A stretch of 64,000 bases of DNA from Lutraria lutraria (GCA_964023205.1 OZ026835.1:45853083-45917082); one strand, 5' to 3'. Positions 36,601 to 48,705 are shown, numbered from the stretch's first letter. The notes: a model not told the origin generated them from the sequence alone. Program-made: numbers and translations.

Positions 36601-39332
36601 AACATTTACCTACTACTTTTGCCACTTATCAAATTAAAGAAATGATTTCTCAACACATTCAAACTATTTCAAACTATGTTGAACAAATCATTTAAACATG
36701 AATTAAGTCGTATAAACAGACATATAGAAAATACACTCGGGACTCACAATTTCTTCTTTGTTTATTTTAAGTAAAACAGTCAGGACTCACAGTTTCTTCT
36801 TTGTTTGTTTTAAGTAAAACAATACTAAAAAGTTTTTGAAATGTTTTGATTATGAACTATGTATTTGCAACACAACTCAAGGAAGATATGCGTCACTGAA
36901 ATTAGATTTCAAAATTTTGAAAAATAACCCAGATATGAGAAAAGTCTACATACTTAAAGGACAACCCTCGTATATCCTAGAAAATGTTTAATAAAAAAAT
37001 ATCAATTTCAAGTCTTTCTACTCAGAGTGTGCTTCTTCTCAGTCCTCTATAAATGGGAGTTTTACCACTTATTTAGGCATTTTGTAACTTCATGACCCTG
37101 CAGTGTCAGTATATTGTTACTGGTATAGTTCCTGTAAAAGCAAACCGAATTTGTGTATAATATTGCATGAAGATGTGTTTGTGTCCCGAGTGTAACATTT
37201 TCAATTGTTATATATAAATAATATAACATGTAAAATATGTTAAGAAATCATGAAATAAATCGATAAATTCTGTACTGTTTTCATCTGAGAATGTTTCTTC
37301 ATCAAAATAAAAGATAAATTACTTTTTATCTTCTGTATATTGAACAAATCTACTTGGTATATATATCTGAATATAACTATTTTTATAAGAACTTTCAAAC
37401 TTTTTAAACATGCTCCATTTCACTGCTTCAGACTTTAAAGTATTTATTCACGTCAGTTATTTGATATAAATGTGGAAAACAATTAACATGGACTACTGTT
37501 AAGATGATGAATATATAGCGTTACACTCGGGACAACACTTAAAACCATGTAGACAAAAAATGAATTGCACTACAGGAATTTGTTTTAGTTTTGTGAGCTT
37601 GTGGGTACGCTTCTGTTTGAGAAATAGAGAAAAAAACATATCAAATTCAAAGAATGATAAAAAAATTCTTATCTAAATGTAAAATGTTACACTCGGGACA
37701 TTTCCAATCAGCTTTATTCAAGACGGTATAACTTAAAAAACAAATGATTCTTTTGATCATTTCTTTTTTTTAAACAACATGGACAAATATGCCTATCAAT
37801 ATGTTAAACTGCATTTTCTGTCCAAGCATTAGTTTACTTACAGCAATATCATCAATTTGAATTTCCATTTTTGCCTTGAGCAAAATATTTTACATGTGCA
37901 CTTGAAAGGTGATTTCTAAATAATACTTATTATTGAAATATTTGAACAAAATGCATTAAATTTTAAATATAACACATGTGCAATGAAATTAAAAACAACC
38001 ATTGATTACTTACCCAAAAACTGAACAAAATATAAAAGATTGAAAAATGTGTAAAGAAAAAATGTCACGCTAAAAGTGTTACACTCGGGACATTTTTTGC
38101 CTGTTTTTCTAATGTAAGTTTTGAACGAGTAACACAATCAAGCTGAAATTTTGCAACATTTTTAACAACATCAAGACACACCATCAGAACATTAAAGTAC
38201 ATTCCTGTGTTGTGTGGTATTCTTTAAATCTTGAAAAGAAAAATTGTCTTCATTATTTTGATTTATGCCCATATGCCCCCGGTGGCCTGCTTGACAACAT
38301 ACTTTGAACATAAAAATTACCAAATCCCATAACTGCATTATAACAAATGATGACACCGAAATCATGGTCAAAGGCAACAGCTGTATAAATATTAAAGGAC
38401 TCGCCTCCGTGGTCGAATGGTTAAGGCTGCTGACTTCAAATCACTAAAGCATCTCATTGATAGAGGGTCGTGGGTTCGAGTCCAGCTACCGACCATGTCC
38501 CTTTATGTGAGAAAGTAGGCAGTTGCTTACGGAGGATGGCAGTCTAGTACTGGTCCTTCCCAGGAACGATGGCTAGATGTACTATCCAACTCATATGTTA
38601 AAAGGGCGTAAACTCTGATAAACAAAGTTCAAAGGAGGCCCACTTAACCACTCGGCCACGACTGGGGTTATGGTATGTTTATTTATGTATCTGTAAATAA
38701 ATGTTACCTTTTCCGTACGATCCAACAACAATTGATAACACAATTATCATAACCCCACATCTCTGTAAAGATAAATCATTGTAATTAATTTCCCTTGTGC
38801 AGAAATTTCCATGCATACTAATTTCTCCCGTTCTTGAGGTGCCAAATATGATAAAAATTCATTAAACAATTACATCGTAATGCCTATAACGAATAATATA
38901 ATGTATAATCTTTGAATAGATATGAATACAAACTATTTCAAAACTGTTGCGTACAAAAACTCATATTTTGGCGCAGTGCACTATAAATATCAAATAATCA
39001 ATTACAACTTAAACTAGAAATGTATCGGGAGAACACGAGAGCCAAGATAACTCCTGTGAAATGTTTGGATTTTACGTTAATCAAACTTCACGTATATTAT
39101 TATTATACACCTTCATGTAAAACATAAAACCAATCCATGAAATATTTCTTGAGTTATCACTTGGAAACCAAAATTTTAAACGGACGGACAGGAGTGACAC
39201 ATTGTCCCGCCATTTCGAATTTTACATGACGTTCTGAAACTCAACAAAAGATATGATGTTGAAATTTTATCAAAATTTATAAAATTAAAACTTTAAAATC
39301 TTAATTACCTTAATAGCTGTATTGAAATCCAT
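30694..39332 (-). CDS. Small secreted GPI-anchored protein with two EGF-like modules, five exons, complete
   Basis: Exons on the minus strand are 39332-39309, 38762-38708, 33831-33700, 32488-32363 and 30794-30694. Phases join without gaps, giving 145 codons plus TAG. Residues 1-25 form a signal peptide (hydrophobic VMIIVLSIVVGS). Exon 3 is a Cys-rich EGF-like module (CTDGGGEC, then CSRGYSEH). Exon 4 is a second one (CSVSGTECESIDNAKC, CECNEGYSEHANTC). Each module is one exon with phase-1 borders, typical of shuffled EGF modules. Exon 5 has a short Thr/Ser stalk and a hydrophobic end (VLVLTMLTLVLQWW), as in GPI-anchor signals. It is expected at the cell surface. Partner and function are unknown, and I know no named orthologue. 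All five donors are GT. Confidence 0.85.
30895..32095. repeat. Bivalve-type 'GACCTAGTTTTTGACCCC' repeat
   Basis: Seven or so diverged units of about 140 bp contain GACCTAGTTTTTGACCCCAG, ACATTCTGACAAGGTTTGGT and GAAGATCCAATCAAAACC. The left edge CAAGAGGGTCAAGATGGCCC and right edge AAAGCTCACACTGTCACTTTG are usual for this family. It lies in the last intron of the EGF/GPI gene. Assignment to bivalves rests on my knowledge of such repeats. Confidence 0.7.
32580..32770. repeat. MITE fragment related to 14995-15260
   Basis: CTGTGAACTAAGGCCAACC and GGCCGTTATTCACAAGGTGGCC share the words of the 15-kb element. It is in intron 3 of the EGF/GPI gene. Confidence 0.45.
34005..34038 (-). ncRNA. Minimal hammerhead ribozyme (Penelope-element type)
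   Basis: Read on the minus strand, every core base is present. Stem I is TGCC/GGCA. The core is CTGATGA. Stem II is GTC-AGT-GAC. GAAA follows, then a self-complementary CCGG stem III, and T16.1 C17 before the predicted cleavage site between 34009 and 34008. A loopless two-base-pair stem III that can only form well in a dimer is the form known from terminal repeats of Penelope-like elements. The surrounding region (about 33,960-34,160) is probably a remnant of such a repeat. Confidence 0.75.
34039..35960. other. Intron 2 of the EGF/GPI gene, left part
   Basis: AT-rich sequence with no exon seen. The first 120 bp may belong to the Penelope-like remnant. Confidence 0.4.
35964..38092. repeat. 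Irregularly dispersed 15-mer GTTACACTCGGGACA
   Basis: Exact or near-exact copies occur at 35964, 36731 (ATACACTCGGGACTC), 37182-37196 (opposite strand), 37520, 37686 and 38078. Diverged copies are at 36358 and 36780. They are separated by unrelated AT-rich sequence of 150-800 bp, so this is not a simple tandem array. All are in intron 2 of the EGF/GPI gene. Confidence 0.8.
38396..38670 (+). repeat. tRNA-Ser/Leu-like SINE
   Basis: GTGGTCGAATGGTTAAGGC and GGGTTCGAGTCC are tRNA A and B boxes, followed by a non-tRNA body (TGGCAGTCTAGTACTGGTCC). The right end has TTAACCACTCGGCCACGAC, the complement of a tRNA A-box region, so the unit ends in a reverse tRNA-like piece. There is no cloverleaf acceptor pairing, so it is not a tRNA gene. 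Confidence 0.6.
39010..39240 (+). repeat. Dispersed 'CGGACGGAC' repeat
   Basis: AACTCCTGTGAAATGTTTGG, AAACCAATCCATGAAATATT and AAACGGACGGACAGGAGTGA end in CCCGCCATTTCGAATTT. It lies between exons 2 and 1 of the EGF/GPI gene. Confidence 0.65.
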
Positions 39333-40270
39333 AGTTTTTGTGTCTGGTTGGTGTAAAATCCAAACTTCAAACATGACACTTGATATTTCTTTCGGTTTTT
39401 TAAACAGATAAATCTGGTATTTCCAACTTCGAGTGGTGGGGTTTACGCGATTTTCCACTTTACCTCCCGACGTAATTGTCTAATCTTATTAAGGCGTAAG
39501 CCACTATTTTTACAGTTTTCGAAAAACGGTGTACAATATGAACCGCGCATGCATGTAGTATGTACTACTACGTATACGCCAAAAATAAATTCTGATCTGT
39601 GGACACGCGCGATATGGTTTTCTGAAAATCTGGAACATTCTAGAATATTTCATACAGACAAACTTCGATATTATATGATTCAAAATATACATAGACCTTA
39701 ACTTAGTGAGTTATGAACGAAAGTTTTTTGTTAATATTTGTTTTGCATTTAAAATACATAAATTTACATTTTAAATTTTCTGTAACATTATGTTAGGTCC
39801 TAGGAGTATTCTTATCTATGTATCTGGTTTTGAACTAGAGAGAATTTCGATCGTGCAAAAAAACATATGGTGAAAATTTCCCGAAGCTTCCTCGAAATAA
39901 ATGTATAGCTCGACCATGACTTTTGAGCCGTGACGAAACTATTCAGAATATTCCACTAAGTGAAATAGGGTATGTAGATATTCGGAACAAATCTGACTAA
40001 AACATATTGATAAGATAACTTTAATCTGCTCAATAAATGTCTAATGCTGGCTAAAACGTTGTGCTAAATTATATTCAATAACATATGTTCCGAATATCCA
40101 CATCCCCCAGTTGATTTAGTGTATTCTTCCGTCACAGCTCTAATCTCTTGGTCGAGCTATAATCAAGATATAATTCAGTTATAGATAGAAATCGAGCAGT
40201 GAGTCGTAACGAAAGGTCATGGACTGTTCCATTCTTCAAAATAGGGATAAGCAATATATGACCAAGTACA
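39333..40270. other. Upstream region of the EGF/GPI gene
   Basis: This should contain the promoter of the minus-strand gene that starts at 39332. I see no clear TATA box or repeat. Confidence 0.35.
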
Positions 40271-40274
40271 GACC

Positions 40275-41522
40275 ACTGTTGGCCTCTTACATTTGTAGGC
40301 CACTGTTGGCCTCTTACATTTGTTGGCCTCTTACATTTGTAGGCCACTGTTGGCCTCTTACATTTGTAGGCCTCTTACATTTGTAGGCCTCTTACATTTG
40401 TAGGCCTCTTACATTTGTAGGCCTCTTAAATTTGTAGGCCTCTTACATTTGTAGGCCTCTTACATTTGTAGGCCACTGTTGGCCTCTTACATTTGTAGGC
40501 CACTTACATTTGTAGGCCTCTTACATTTGTAGGCCACTGTTGGCCTCTTACATTTGTAGGCCTCTTACATTTGTAGGCCACTTACATTTGTAGGCCTCTT
40601 ACATTTGTAGGCCACTTACATTTGTAGGCCTCTTACATTTGTAGGCCTCTTAAATTTGTAAGCCTCTTACATTTGTATGCCTCTGTTGGCCTCTTACATT
40701 TGTAGGCCTCATTTGCCTCTTACATTTGTAGGCCACTGTTGGCCTCTTACGTTTGTAGGCCTGACTGTTGGCCTCTTACATTTGAAGGCCTCTGTTGGCC
40801 TCTTACATTTGTAGACCTGACTGTTGGCCTCTTATATTTGTAGGCCTCTGTTGGCCTCTTACATTTGTAGGCCACTGTTGGCCTCTTACATTTGTAGGCC
40901 TCTTACATTTGTAGGCCTCTGTTGGCCTCTTACATTTGTAGACCACTGTTGGCCTCTTACATTTGTAGGCCTGACTGTTGGCCTCTTACATTTGTAGACC
41001 ACTGTTGGCCTCTTACATTTGTAGACCTGACTGTTGGCCTCTTATATTTGTAGGCCTGACTGTTGGCCTCTTACATTTGTAGACCACTGTTGGCCTCTTA
41101 CATTTGTAGACCACTGTTGGCCTCTTACATTTGTAGGCCTGACTGTTGGCCTCCTACATTTGTAGGCCTCTGTTGGCCTCTTACATTTGTAGGCCTCTGT
41201 TGGCCTCTTACATTTGTAGAACACTGTTGGCCTCTTACATTTGTAGGCCACTGTTAGCCTCTTACATTTGTAGGCCTCTGTTGGCCTTTTACATTTGTTG
41301 GCCTCTGTTGGCCTCTTACATTTGTAGGCCACTGTTGGCCACTACATTTGTAGGCCTCTGTTGGCCTCTTACATTTGTAGGCCACCGTTGGCCTTTTACA
41401 TTTGTAGGCCTCTGTTGGCCTCTTACATTTGTAGGCCTCTGTTGGCCTCTTACATTTGTAGGCCTCTGTTGGCCTCTTACATTTGTAGGCCTCTGTTGGC
41501 CTCCTACATTTGTAGGCCACTG
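40275..41522. repeat. Minisatellite of GGCCTCTTACATTTGTA (17 bp) and 27-bp variants
   Basis: Two unit types are mixed: GGCCTCTTACATTTGTA alone, and the same preceded by GGCCACTGTT or GGCCTCTGTT. There are about 55 units. Open frames on both strands come from the repeat. Confidence 0.95.
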
Positions 41523-41839
41523 CATGAGGACTGCTACTAAATCAGTGCGTCGCCCTGGTAACATTATCAAACTAAATGGTATGCGTTCGTATCCTTAATC
41601 TTGCCACTTTTTTCAAATAATGCATTGCTCGTGATTTCGGTGCATTCGATTCTGACAGTGGCTCCAGTACAGATCATAAAAAAAGACTTGAAACTTGAAA
41701 ATTTGATAAAACGCCTATTTCTACATATAAATACATATTCAATGGCGTTGGACAATGAAAGACAAAAACAAGACAAAAAATACACAAATATACACATCAG
41801 AGTGCACATGTAGTAGACAGGTTTATCAATTACACACAG

Positions 41840-43778
41840 TTAAAATAGTGCAAAATAATTCTTAAAGTAGTATGATTTCAATAAACGTTTGAAACTGTCC
41901 ACAGAATCACATTGTCTCAGACTAACAGGTAATTCGTTCCACAATTTTGGACCTATCATGTTGAAACTTTTGTCTGAAAAAGTTTTGTTCTTATTATAAG
42001 GAACCTCATAACAACCAATAGATGATTCTGATGATCTTAAGGTACGTTTTGACACTTTATGAGACAAAATTTCAGTTAGATAAGATGGTGCGTTTCCTAC
42101 TAAACAGTTATGCATGTATGTTAAAATCTTAAATCGTATACATGTTTTAATGGGAAGCCAATGAAGATCAAACAATGCATTTCTGGAAGTTTCGTACTTG
42201 GAACGGTTTAACACATGTTTAGCACACATATTTTGTACACGTTCAAGTTTTGATAATTCAGATTGAGAGATGCCAAAAAGAATGGCGTTGCAATAATCTA
42301 AGTGAGATATAACCAAGGATAAAACAAGAGTTTCGGTGGCTTCTTTGGACAAATATTTTCGAATGCTCTTAATTCTAAAATAATTCAGCATAGCAATTTT
42401 ACATTTTCTTTTGATATGGTCTTTGAAGGTTAGAGACTCATCCAAAAAAGCACCCAGGTACCATATACAATTTTTTGATTTAACGACATGGCCACATATA
42501 TTGATTTCTGTAGTGTTACACTTATTGAGCTGTGCACGACTTCCAAAAAGTATAAGCTCTGTCTTTGAATTGTTCATTTTCAATTGGTTATTGTTCATCC
42601 AATCATTAATGAGAACAGCACAGCTCTGTAGATCTTGAATGGCACTGACTTCTTCAGCTGGTGATGGTCTAAAACGTATATTTGCCGTGTGGTAGTCCGC
42701 AAACCCGTACACAGATATAGATGGAGGCACAATGTCAAATATAGTCCCTGCGTACGTCAAGTAGAGCCAAGGGCCCAAACAGCTTCCCTGGGGGACACTG
42801 CAGTCAAGTTCCCGAGCTGAAGACAAATTCGAGTTTACACTCACTCGACAACTACGCGGTCTCAGGTACGAATCCACCCATTCTAGCGCAGATCCACATA
42901 CACCATACTGACTTTCGAGAACATTTAACAGAATGTTGTGGTCAACAGTATCAAAAGCAGCACTCAGATCTAATGCTATCAATGCTGTGACCTCTTTATG
43001 CTCCATTACATCAAGAATGTCATTTACAAGCCTAAGAATGGCTGACTCGCAGGAGTGAAACTGGCGATATGCCGACTGGTTTTTAGGAAGGAGATTGTTT
43101 TCATTAACATGTTCATTGAGTCGATGGAGGGCAGCCTTTTCAATTAATTTAGATAAAAATGACAAATTGCTGACTGGTCGATAGTTGGCAAATGATAATT
43201 CAAGACCAGACTTTTTTAGTAGAGGCCTGACAATTGCCTGCTTCCACTTGGCTGGAAAAACGCCTTGTGTCAGAGAAAGATTCACAAGCTGGGTAATTGT
43301 AGGTAAAAGTTCATTAAGAAAAGATTTTAAAAGTTTGGTTGGCAAAACGTCAAGTTCACAAGATTTAGTTTGTAACTGGTTAATGAGCATACTAACTTCT
43401 TTCTCTGAAAGATTTTCAAATGATTTAAATGATGGTACATCTTTGACAGTAGGTTTATAATTTTCAAAGATTTTCAGAGAATCGCGTATCTTTTTTATCT
43501 TATCCATGAAATAGTCCGTAAACTTATCTGCTAGTGTGTTTTCATCTTCTACGGATGGCATAGGGTTTTCAGACTTGCTTCCGGTAAGATCTTTCACAAA
43601 ACGATATAACTTTTTTTAATCACCTTTGAATTCAATAACTTTCTTACTGAGAACTAATTGTTTTTCGTTCCTCAGTTCATAGTGATATTTATGAAGTGAA
43701 GATTTGTAAATTTCATAGTCGCTTGGTTGGCGATGTTTACGCCAAAGTTCTCGGATCGACGCATCTTTCGTTTAAGGG
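41840..43778 (-). pseudogene. Non-LTR retrotransposon (LINE) reverse transcriptase, 5'-truncated and inactive
   Basis: The open part (43597-41840, 585 codons) is a LINE reverse transcriptase. Recognisable blocks are FANYRPVSNLSFLSKLIEK, ALDLSAAFDTVDH (motif A), SVPQGSCLGP (motif B region) and GFADYHT. The last should be the [YF]ADD catalytic box, but the second aspartate is Tyr (residues 299-302). The same frame continues upstream to about 43,778 through an in-frame TAA at 43616-43618. No endonuclease domain remains. The C-terminal block with LHWLPI and LWNELP is usual for this class of LINE. Confidence 0.9.
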
Positions 43779-43834
43779 ACATGATACATGATCATAGGCA
43801 CTCGATTTCAATTTTTCCCTTGTTGACGGTGCAT

Positions 43835-44965
43835 AGGCACTCGATTTCGTGATTTTTATACGTTTACAGACGCTATTTTTCAATTTCACTCATCAAACAA
43901 CGCAAATCTGTCGAAAGAAAGATCTTCAATTTTTTCCTTTATATTGGGTGCATAAAAACACCAAGGTAGTGCAGCCGCCATCTTTTCGATTGACGGTAGT
44001 GACGAAAATGAGCGTAAGTCCTGGCTTTTCTTCTAATCTGCACGTGCTTTCCGGGAACCTTGCTTTCGTTGTAGTGTACCCCAACTTTAAACGTTTTGAC
44101 AGCTTTTACAAGGAAAGCCGGGATCCACGCTTATAATAATTTTGTCACTTCCGTCAAACGAAAAAATGGCGAGTTCACTACCTTGGAGTATTTTATGTAT
44201 AGGATATCGATCGAGTACGAGGTCTATCTGCGTAGGAAAGACTTGGTCACGGGATTCATGTGAACACCGAGAGCGCGTAGCGCTCGAGGTGTTTCGAGAA
44301 TCCCGTGATCAGGTATTTTCTACACAAATAGGCCGATGTACGAGGTTGGTATCTGACTTACACAACGTTCGACAGTTGCGAGATGGGTTTACATTTACTG
44401 ACATGTCCAATAGCAATACAGACGATATATTTTCTCTGGCTCTGGTCATATGCAGCGAAATTGGCATGGCAACACCCGAAACGATGAACAGGTACTGAGT
44501 ATATATTATAACGATTTATAAATAATCTAAATTTGACTGTTATATTATCATTCTCGTCTTATTTAGAAATGTGGATTTGGCTACCAATTACACCAGCCTA
44601 TGACGATGAGGTCATTGAATGTTAGTTGAGAGCTTCCTTATTCATTCTTGTTGCAACGTTACTGTCGGATTGAAAGAAATGGAAAAAAAGTTTTCAGACA
44701 ATTATTAATACATTGTACATGTATACGTAAAACGTCGATTTTCTAGTATCTTAGTGGCAAAGAATAATATGTTGTCATGAGTTACTTTCATGCCCCGCCA
44801 TTCGATACGGCGGTAGGACATAAAGTGACACCCCTGTCGAAAAAATGGCGAGTTTGACACTACCTTGGAGTTTTTATACACTCAATAAAGGAAATTTGAT
44901 TTGAGTTGTTTGAAGAGTGAAATTGAAAAGTAACAACTGTAAAAGTATAAAAATCTCGGAATCGA
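43835..44965. mobile_element. Inverted-repeat-bounded non-autonomous element
   Basis: The left edge (about 43835-43895: CACTCGATTTCGTGATTTTT, then TTTCAATTTCACTCATCAAA) is complementary to the right edge (about 44905-44965: TTTGAAGAGTGAAATTGAAA, then GTATAAAAATCTCGGAATCG), with mismatches. Inside, AAAAAATGGCGAGTT...CACTACCTTGGAGT occurs twice as a direct repeat (44160 and 44842). The middle, 44200-44840, is the repeat family also found at 6389 and in the tandem duplication. An open frame at 44142-44498 could be an old exon, but I cannot assign it. Confidence 0.6.
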
Positions 44966-45019
44966 ATGTCCACGGTGCGAATACCACGTGACTTTTTGCT
45001 AAGGATGGGTGCTCCAACA

Positions 45020-45041
45020 ATGGCGGATTCCGTCGATTCAG
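45020..45041 (+). CDS. Possible first coding exon (MADSVDS...)
   Basis: ATGGCGGATTCCGTCGATTC is followed by AG/GTAAGATT. A start codon in a good context (CAACAATGG), seven codons and a consensus donor are seen, but no downstream exon can be linked, because a dead retrotransposon follows. A chance ATG is a real alternative. Confidence 0.2.
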
Positions 45042-45399
45042 GTAAGATTGTTCATCCTTGTAGTCTTATATGTACTTTATATTAAAAAAGCTCTTCGCTA
45101 GAGCCCGGCCATTTCAAAAACTCACCCTCGGTTGTAGATTATTTAGCATAATATCCCCTAGTTAAATCGTAAAGTGTCACCGCGCATTTTTCATATACAC
45201 AATGTAAGTAGCTAATGTGGGGTGAATTTTTTATATTTTAAGGAATTATCCCCTTTGGGCGGATTTACATGGTTGTTAATTTGAGGCATGATAACAAAAC
45301 GCCTTTCTAACACGTTACAATCAAATATTGTCGGTTAATTTTTCAAATTGAGATGTTATGGTCAGGAAGATGACAATGCTAATGATGGTTGACAAAAAT

Positions 45400-47670
45400 A
45401 TTATGCTAATGTTGGGTGAAAATGCTAAGGATGGGTGTCATAAAAATGTAAGAACTTTCATTCTTGTTAACTGGCTCCAGATATGCCTTTTTCACAAATT
45501 TTAATTTTATCGGTTTAAGACCTTGTATGAATTCAAGGAATTTCAATTGTACTTTTTCGAGCATTTTATTATTGGTGTGTCCCCAGATTTCACATCCATA
45601 TAATAGAATGGGTTTTACCATTTTATTGAAAAGACCGATTTGTTAATCTATAGGAAGTTTGAAAGATTTAGCATTTTTTATTAGTGCGAACATTGCTTTG
45701 GTCGCTTGTTGTGCATTACTAATTTTTGCTGTTTGGTATGAACCGTTTTTGTTAAACAGAACGCCTAGATAATTGTATGTATCAACAATATCTAAATTCT
45801 CATTTTTATACTTAAATGCATACTGTTGATTATTAGGACGATTAAAGACAATTATTTTTGATTTGTTGAATTGACAGAAAGGTCCCATCGAAGACAATAA
45901 TGTTCGTACATATTTAAAGCATTTTGTAATTCATCTGCGGTGTTTGCGACTATCACTGTGTCGTCTGCATATAATAGGACAAATAGTTTAAAGAGGTTTA
46001 TAATATCACCGTTTTTGGTCATATGATTTGTAGGAAATTCCTGAATTTGGAGTCACTGATTCGAAATAAGCGTGGAGGTCGTTTACATAGAAGGAGAAGA
46101 GTAAAGGGGACAGATTATCTCCCTGTCTGACTCCCATACTGCACGGGAAGAACAAAGACTTTGACCCATTGGCGCTTACGCACGATTTAGCATTGTTATA
46201 TAAGTTTTTTATTATGTTCAGAAAATGTCCATTTATCTTGTATTGCTGGAGTTTAACCCATAGTTTATTTCTGTTTATATTGTCAAATGCCTTTTTGAGG
46301 TCGACAAATGCACAAAAAAAGTTGTGTTTTCGTGTGTTTAGATAGTTCAATCAGTGAATGTAAAATAAACATATTGTCGATGGTAGAATATCCTTAACGA
46401 AACCCTGATTGATACCTACTAACTAATTCGTATTTATCTGAGAACGATTGGAGTCGGGTATTCAGTATGCTTGTGAACAGTTTACCCATACAACTAAGAA
46501 GTGTGATTGGTCGGTAGTTTTCTGGACGTGTTTGGTCGCCTTTGTTTTTATAAATAGGGTGTATTATTCCCAGAGTCCAATCGCTCGGTACGGTTCCTGA
46601 TTTCATTACAATATTAAACAGCTTTTGGATTACTATGATCATGTTGTTTGTTGAATGTTTGATATATTCATTTAAAATATTATCGTAGCCACTAGATTTG
46701 CCATTTTTAGAGCTTTGATAGCGTCAAGGTTATGTAACAGTTAAGTTCACGGTTTAGTTCTTCAACTTTCGATGTCATGAAGGTTATGGTTACTATAGTT
46801 ACTTTCGTTTTCTTCTTCGTTTTTAACACTATTGTCACTATTTGTAGTTTTGAAATATTCGTACAGATCATCGATATTGGCTTGAATAGGTGATTTTTTT
46901 TTTATTTGCATTTATGATTTTCCAGAATCTTTTTTAATCAGATTTTTTTAGATTTCTAAGTTGTTTTACTCGGTTTTGTGCAAATTTACCGTGGCTTTTT
47001 CTTAGGATACTTTTATACTTTTTACTTTTTTCGGTGAGATCGCTCTTGGTATAATGATTTTTATTTAGTTTATATTTGTACTTAGCTCTATGAAAATTTC
47101 GTCTTGCGGCTTTGCAACTTTTGTCAAACCAGACTTGTCTGTTATTGTTATATGTTTTTTTCTCGTTTCCATTTTGTGATAAAACGAAGGATTGTTTAGC
47201 GCTTTTCGAGTATATTTCATTTATTCTTTTTACAATATTATCAATATTTATGAGTGAACAGTCATTGTTTTTTCTAATTCAGTGAGTTCGCTAATAAGTA
47301 AATCTACTTGAGAGGTGTCTATATTATTTATGAACGTCTCAGACTTATTATCGTTTCATAGCCTTGGTTCATTATGCGTGGTTTGTTCATCGTATGAACA
47401 TTTTATTTCATTTTTGTGAAAAATCATTGATAGAAGGATTGGATTATGTACATCCGAATATAATGGGCAGTACTCTAGTACACTTAGTTTTTTAATGTTG
47501 TTAAACAATTCCGGTGAACAAATAAAATAATCAACTGTGCTAGTGTTTTTACAGGTCACCTGACCTACATAATCACCTGGAGTTCTTCCGTTAAGAATAT
47601 ACAACCCGTTACATTTCAAGATTTCAACAAATTTGTTTACGGAAACCACCGAAATGTTCCGAAATGCCAC
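45400..47670 (-). pseudogene. Non-LTR retrotransposon, endonuclease plus reverse transcriptase, decayed
   Basis: Fragments in different frames, in order on the minus strand: an endonuclease C-terminus (47670-47356; STVDYFICSPELF, SDVHNPI); a reverse transcriptase N-part (46642-46394; ENYRPITLLSCMGKLFTSI, YQSGFR and then a stop); the palm (46350-46006; FCAFVDLKKAFDNINR, GVRQGDNLSPLLFSFYVNDL); a YADD box near 45,975 in another frame; and C-terminal parts (45897-45643 and 45621-45406; LLYGCEIWGH). Several stops and frameshifts separate them, so the copy is dead. It is a different lineage from the LINE at 41840. Confidence 0.88.
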
Positions 47671-48700
47671 TCACCCTACAAATGGATTTAGCAGATCTTC
47701 TTTTCCATGTTGTTGTCGGACTATTGTCAGGATATGAAAGGAGACCAGTATTGTTTCCAATCTCAACACAGAGTTGGCATTCGTTACCCCTCTCATACAT
47801 ACTTATGTATGTGAGGGATAACGAAAGACAACTCTGGGTAGAGATTGTACTATTGCTTCATTTTGTATCCTATTTAACAAATATTGCGCAAAGTTGTACG
47901 TCATAATTTGTCATTGTTGTTGACGTTGCATGACGTTGATGACGTGACTTTATTTCATGTGTATTCACGCAGGGAGAACGTGTGGATTTATAACTTGGAA
48001 GTGGATTATTCTAAGTCAGTCATGCATCAGGGCCCTGTTCTATCAACGTATGTACGCTTTAAATGAGGCGTAAGTTTGGTGTAAGACGGAAATTAAACGT
48101 ACAATAAGTTCTATCAATATTGACGTAAATATTTTAGGCGTAAATCGCTTACACCTTTTCGTAAGTTTCATTCCTTTGTTACCATAGGATCAATCAAAAT
48201 GGCTTCCAAGTTGGCGGACATTTCAGAATTCAAATAGAGAAGAAAAAAAATATCCTGTGAAAAACTTACGACATGAGAGAGTAGACATTAAATACAAACA
48301 AATAATATCAACATAAGATGTCCTCATTTTATCATGCATTTTAGGACTTCCAGAAATTATTTTACTTGGTGCTTTCATTTTTCTCTACCATACTGAAAAA
48401 AGTAGCCCGAAGAGGTATAGCTTTTTATCGCTTAATATGTAGATAAATGAATGTTTTACAGGTTATTTTTTTAGAAAAAATCTACCACGGCGTTTTAGGT
48501 ACATTTGCATTTATCTGAATATTTTACGTCGAGAAAACGTCCCCATAATGACGTTTTGATGTCGATTTATTTCCGACACGCCGGGTGGTCATGGATATTT
48601 AAAGCATTGATGGTGATCACTCGGTAGACCACTGCATTCGCTCATCCGCAAACTTTTCAATTTATGACAATATATTGCGAAGATATGAGTAGTGTAAGGC
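47671..48700. other. Left flank of the Maverick element, no gene seen
   Basis: The sequence holds no recognisable domain. GGGCCCTGTTCTATCAACG at 48029 resembles the start of some DNA-transposon ends, but no partner was found. A short ATGGCTTCCAAGTTGGCGG start near 48,200 stops after 12 codons. The left terminus of the Maverick element must lie in or just right of this stretch. Confidence 0.35.
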
Positions 48701-48705
48701 GATAC

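Noticed and set aside
38396..38500. tRNA-Ser/Leu gene
   Set aside because: A and B boxes are present but no acceptor or anticodon stem can be paired, and a SINE body follows.
44142..44498. 118-codon open frame as a gene
   Set aside because: The same family at 6401 is frameshifted in its second half, and the frame has no known domain. Treated as part of a dispersed repeat.
48029..48050. GGGCCCTGTTCTATCAACG as a Harbinger-type terminal repeat
   Set aside because: No complementary end or target duplication could be found downstream.
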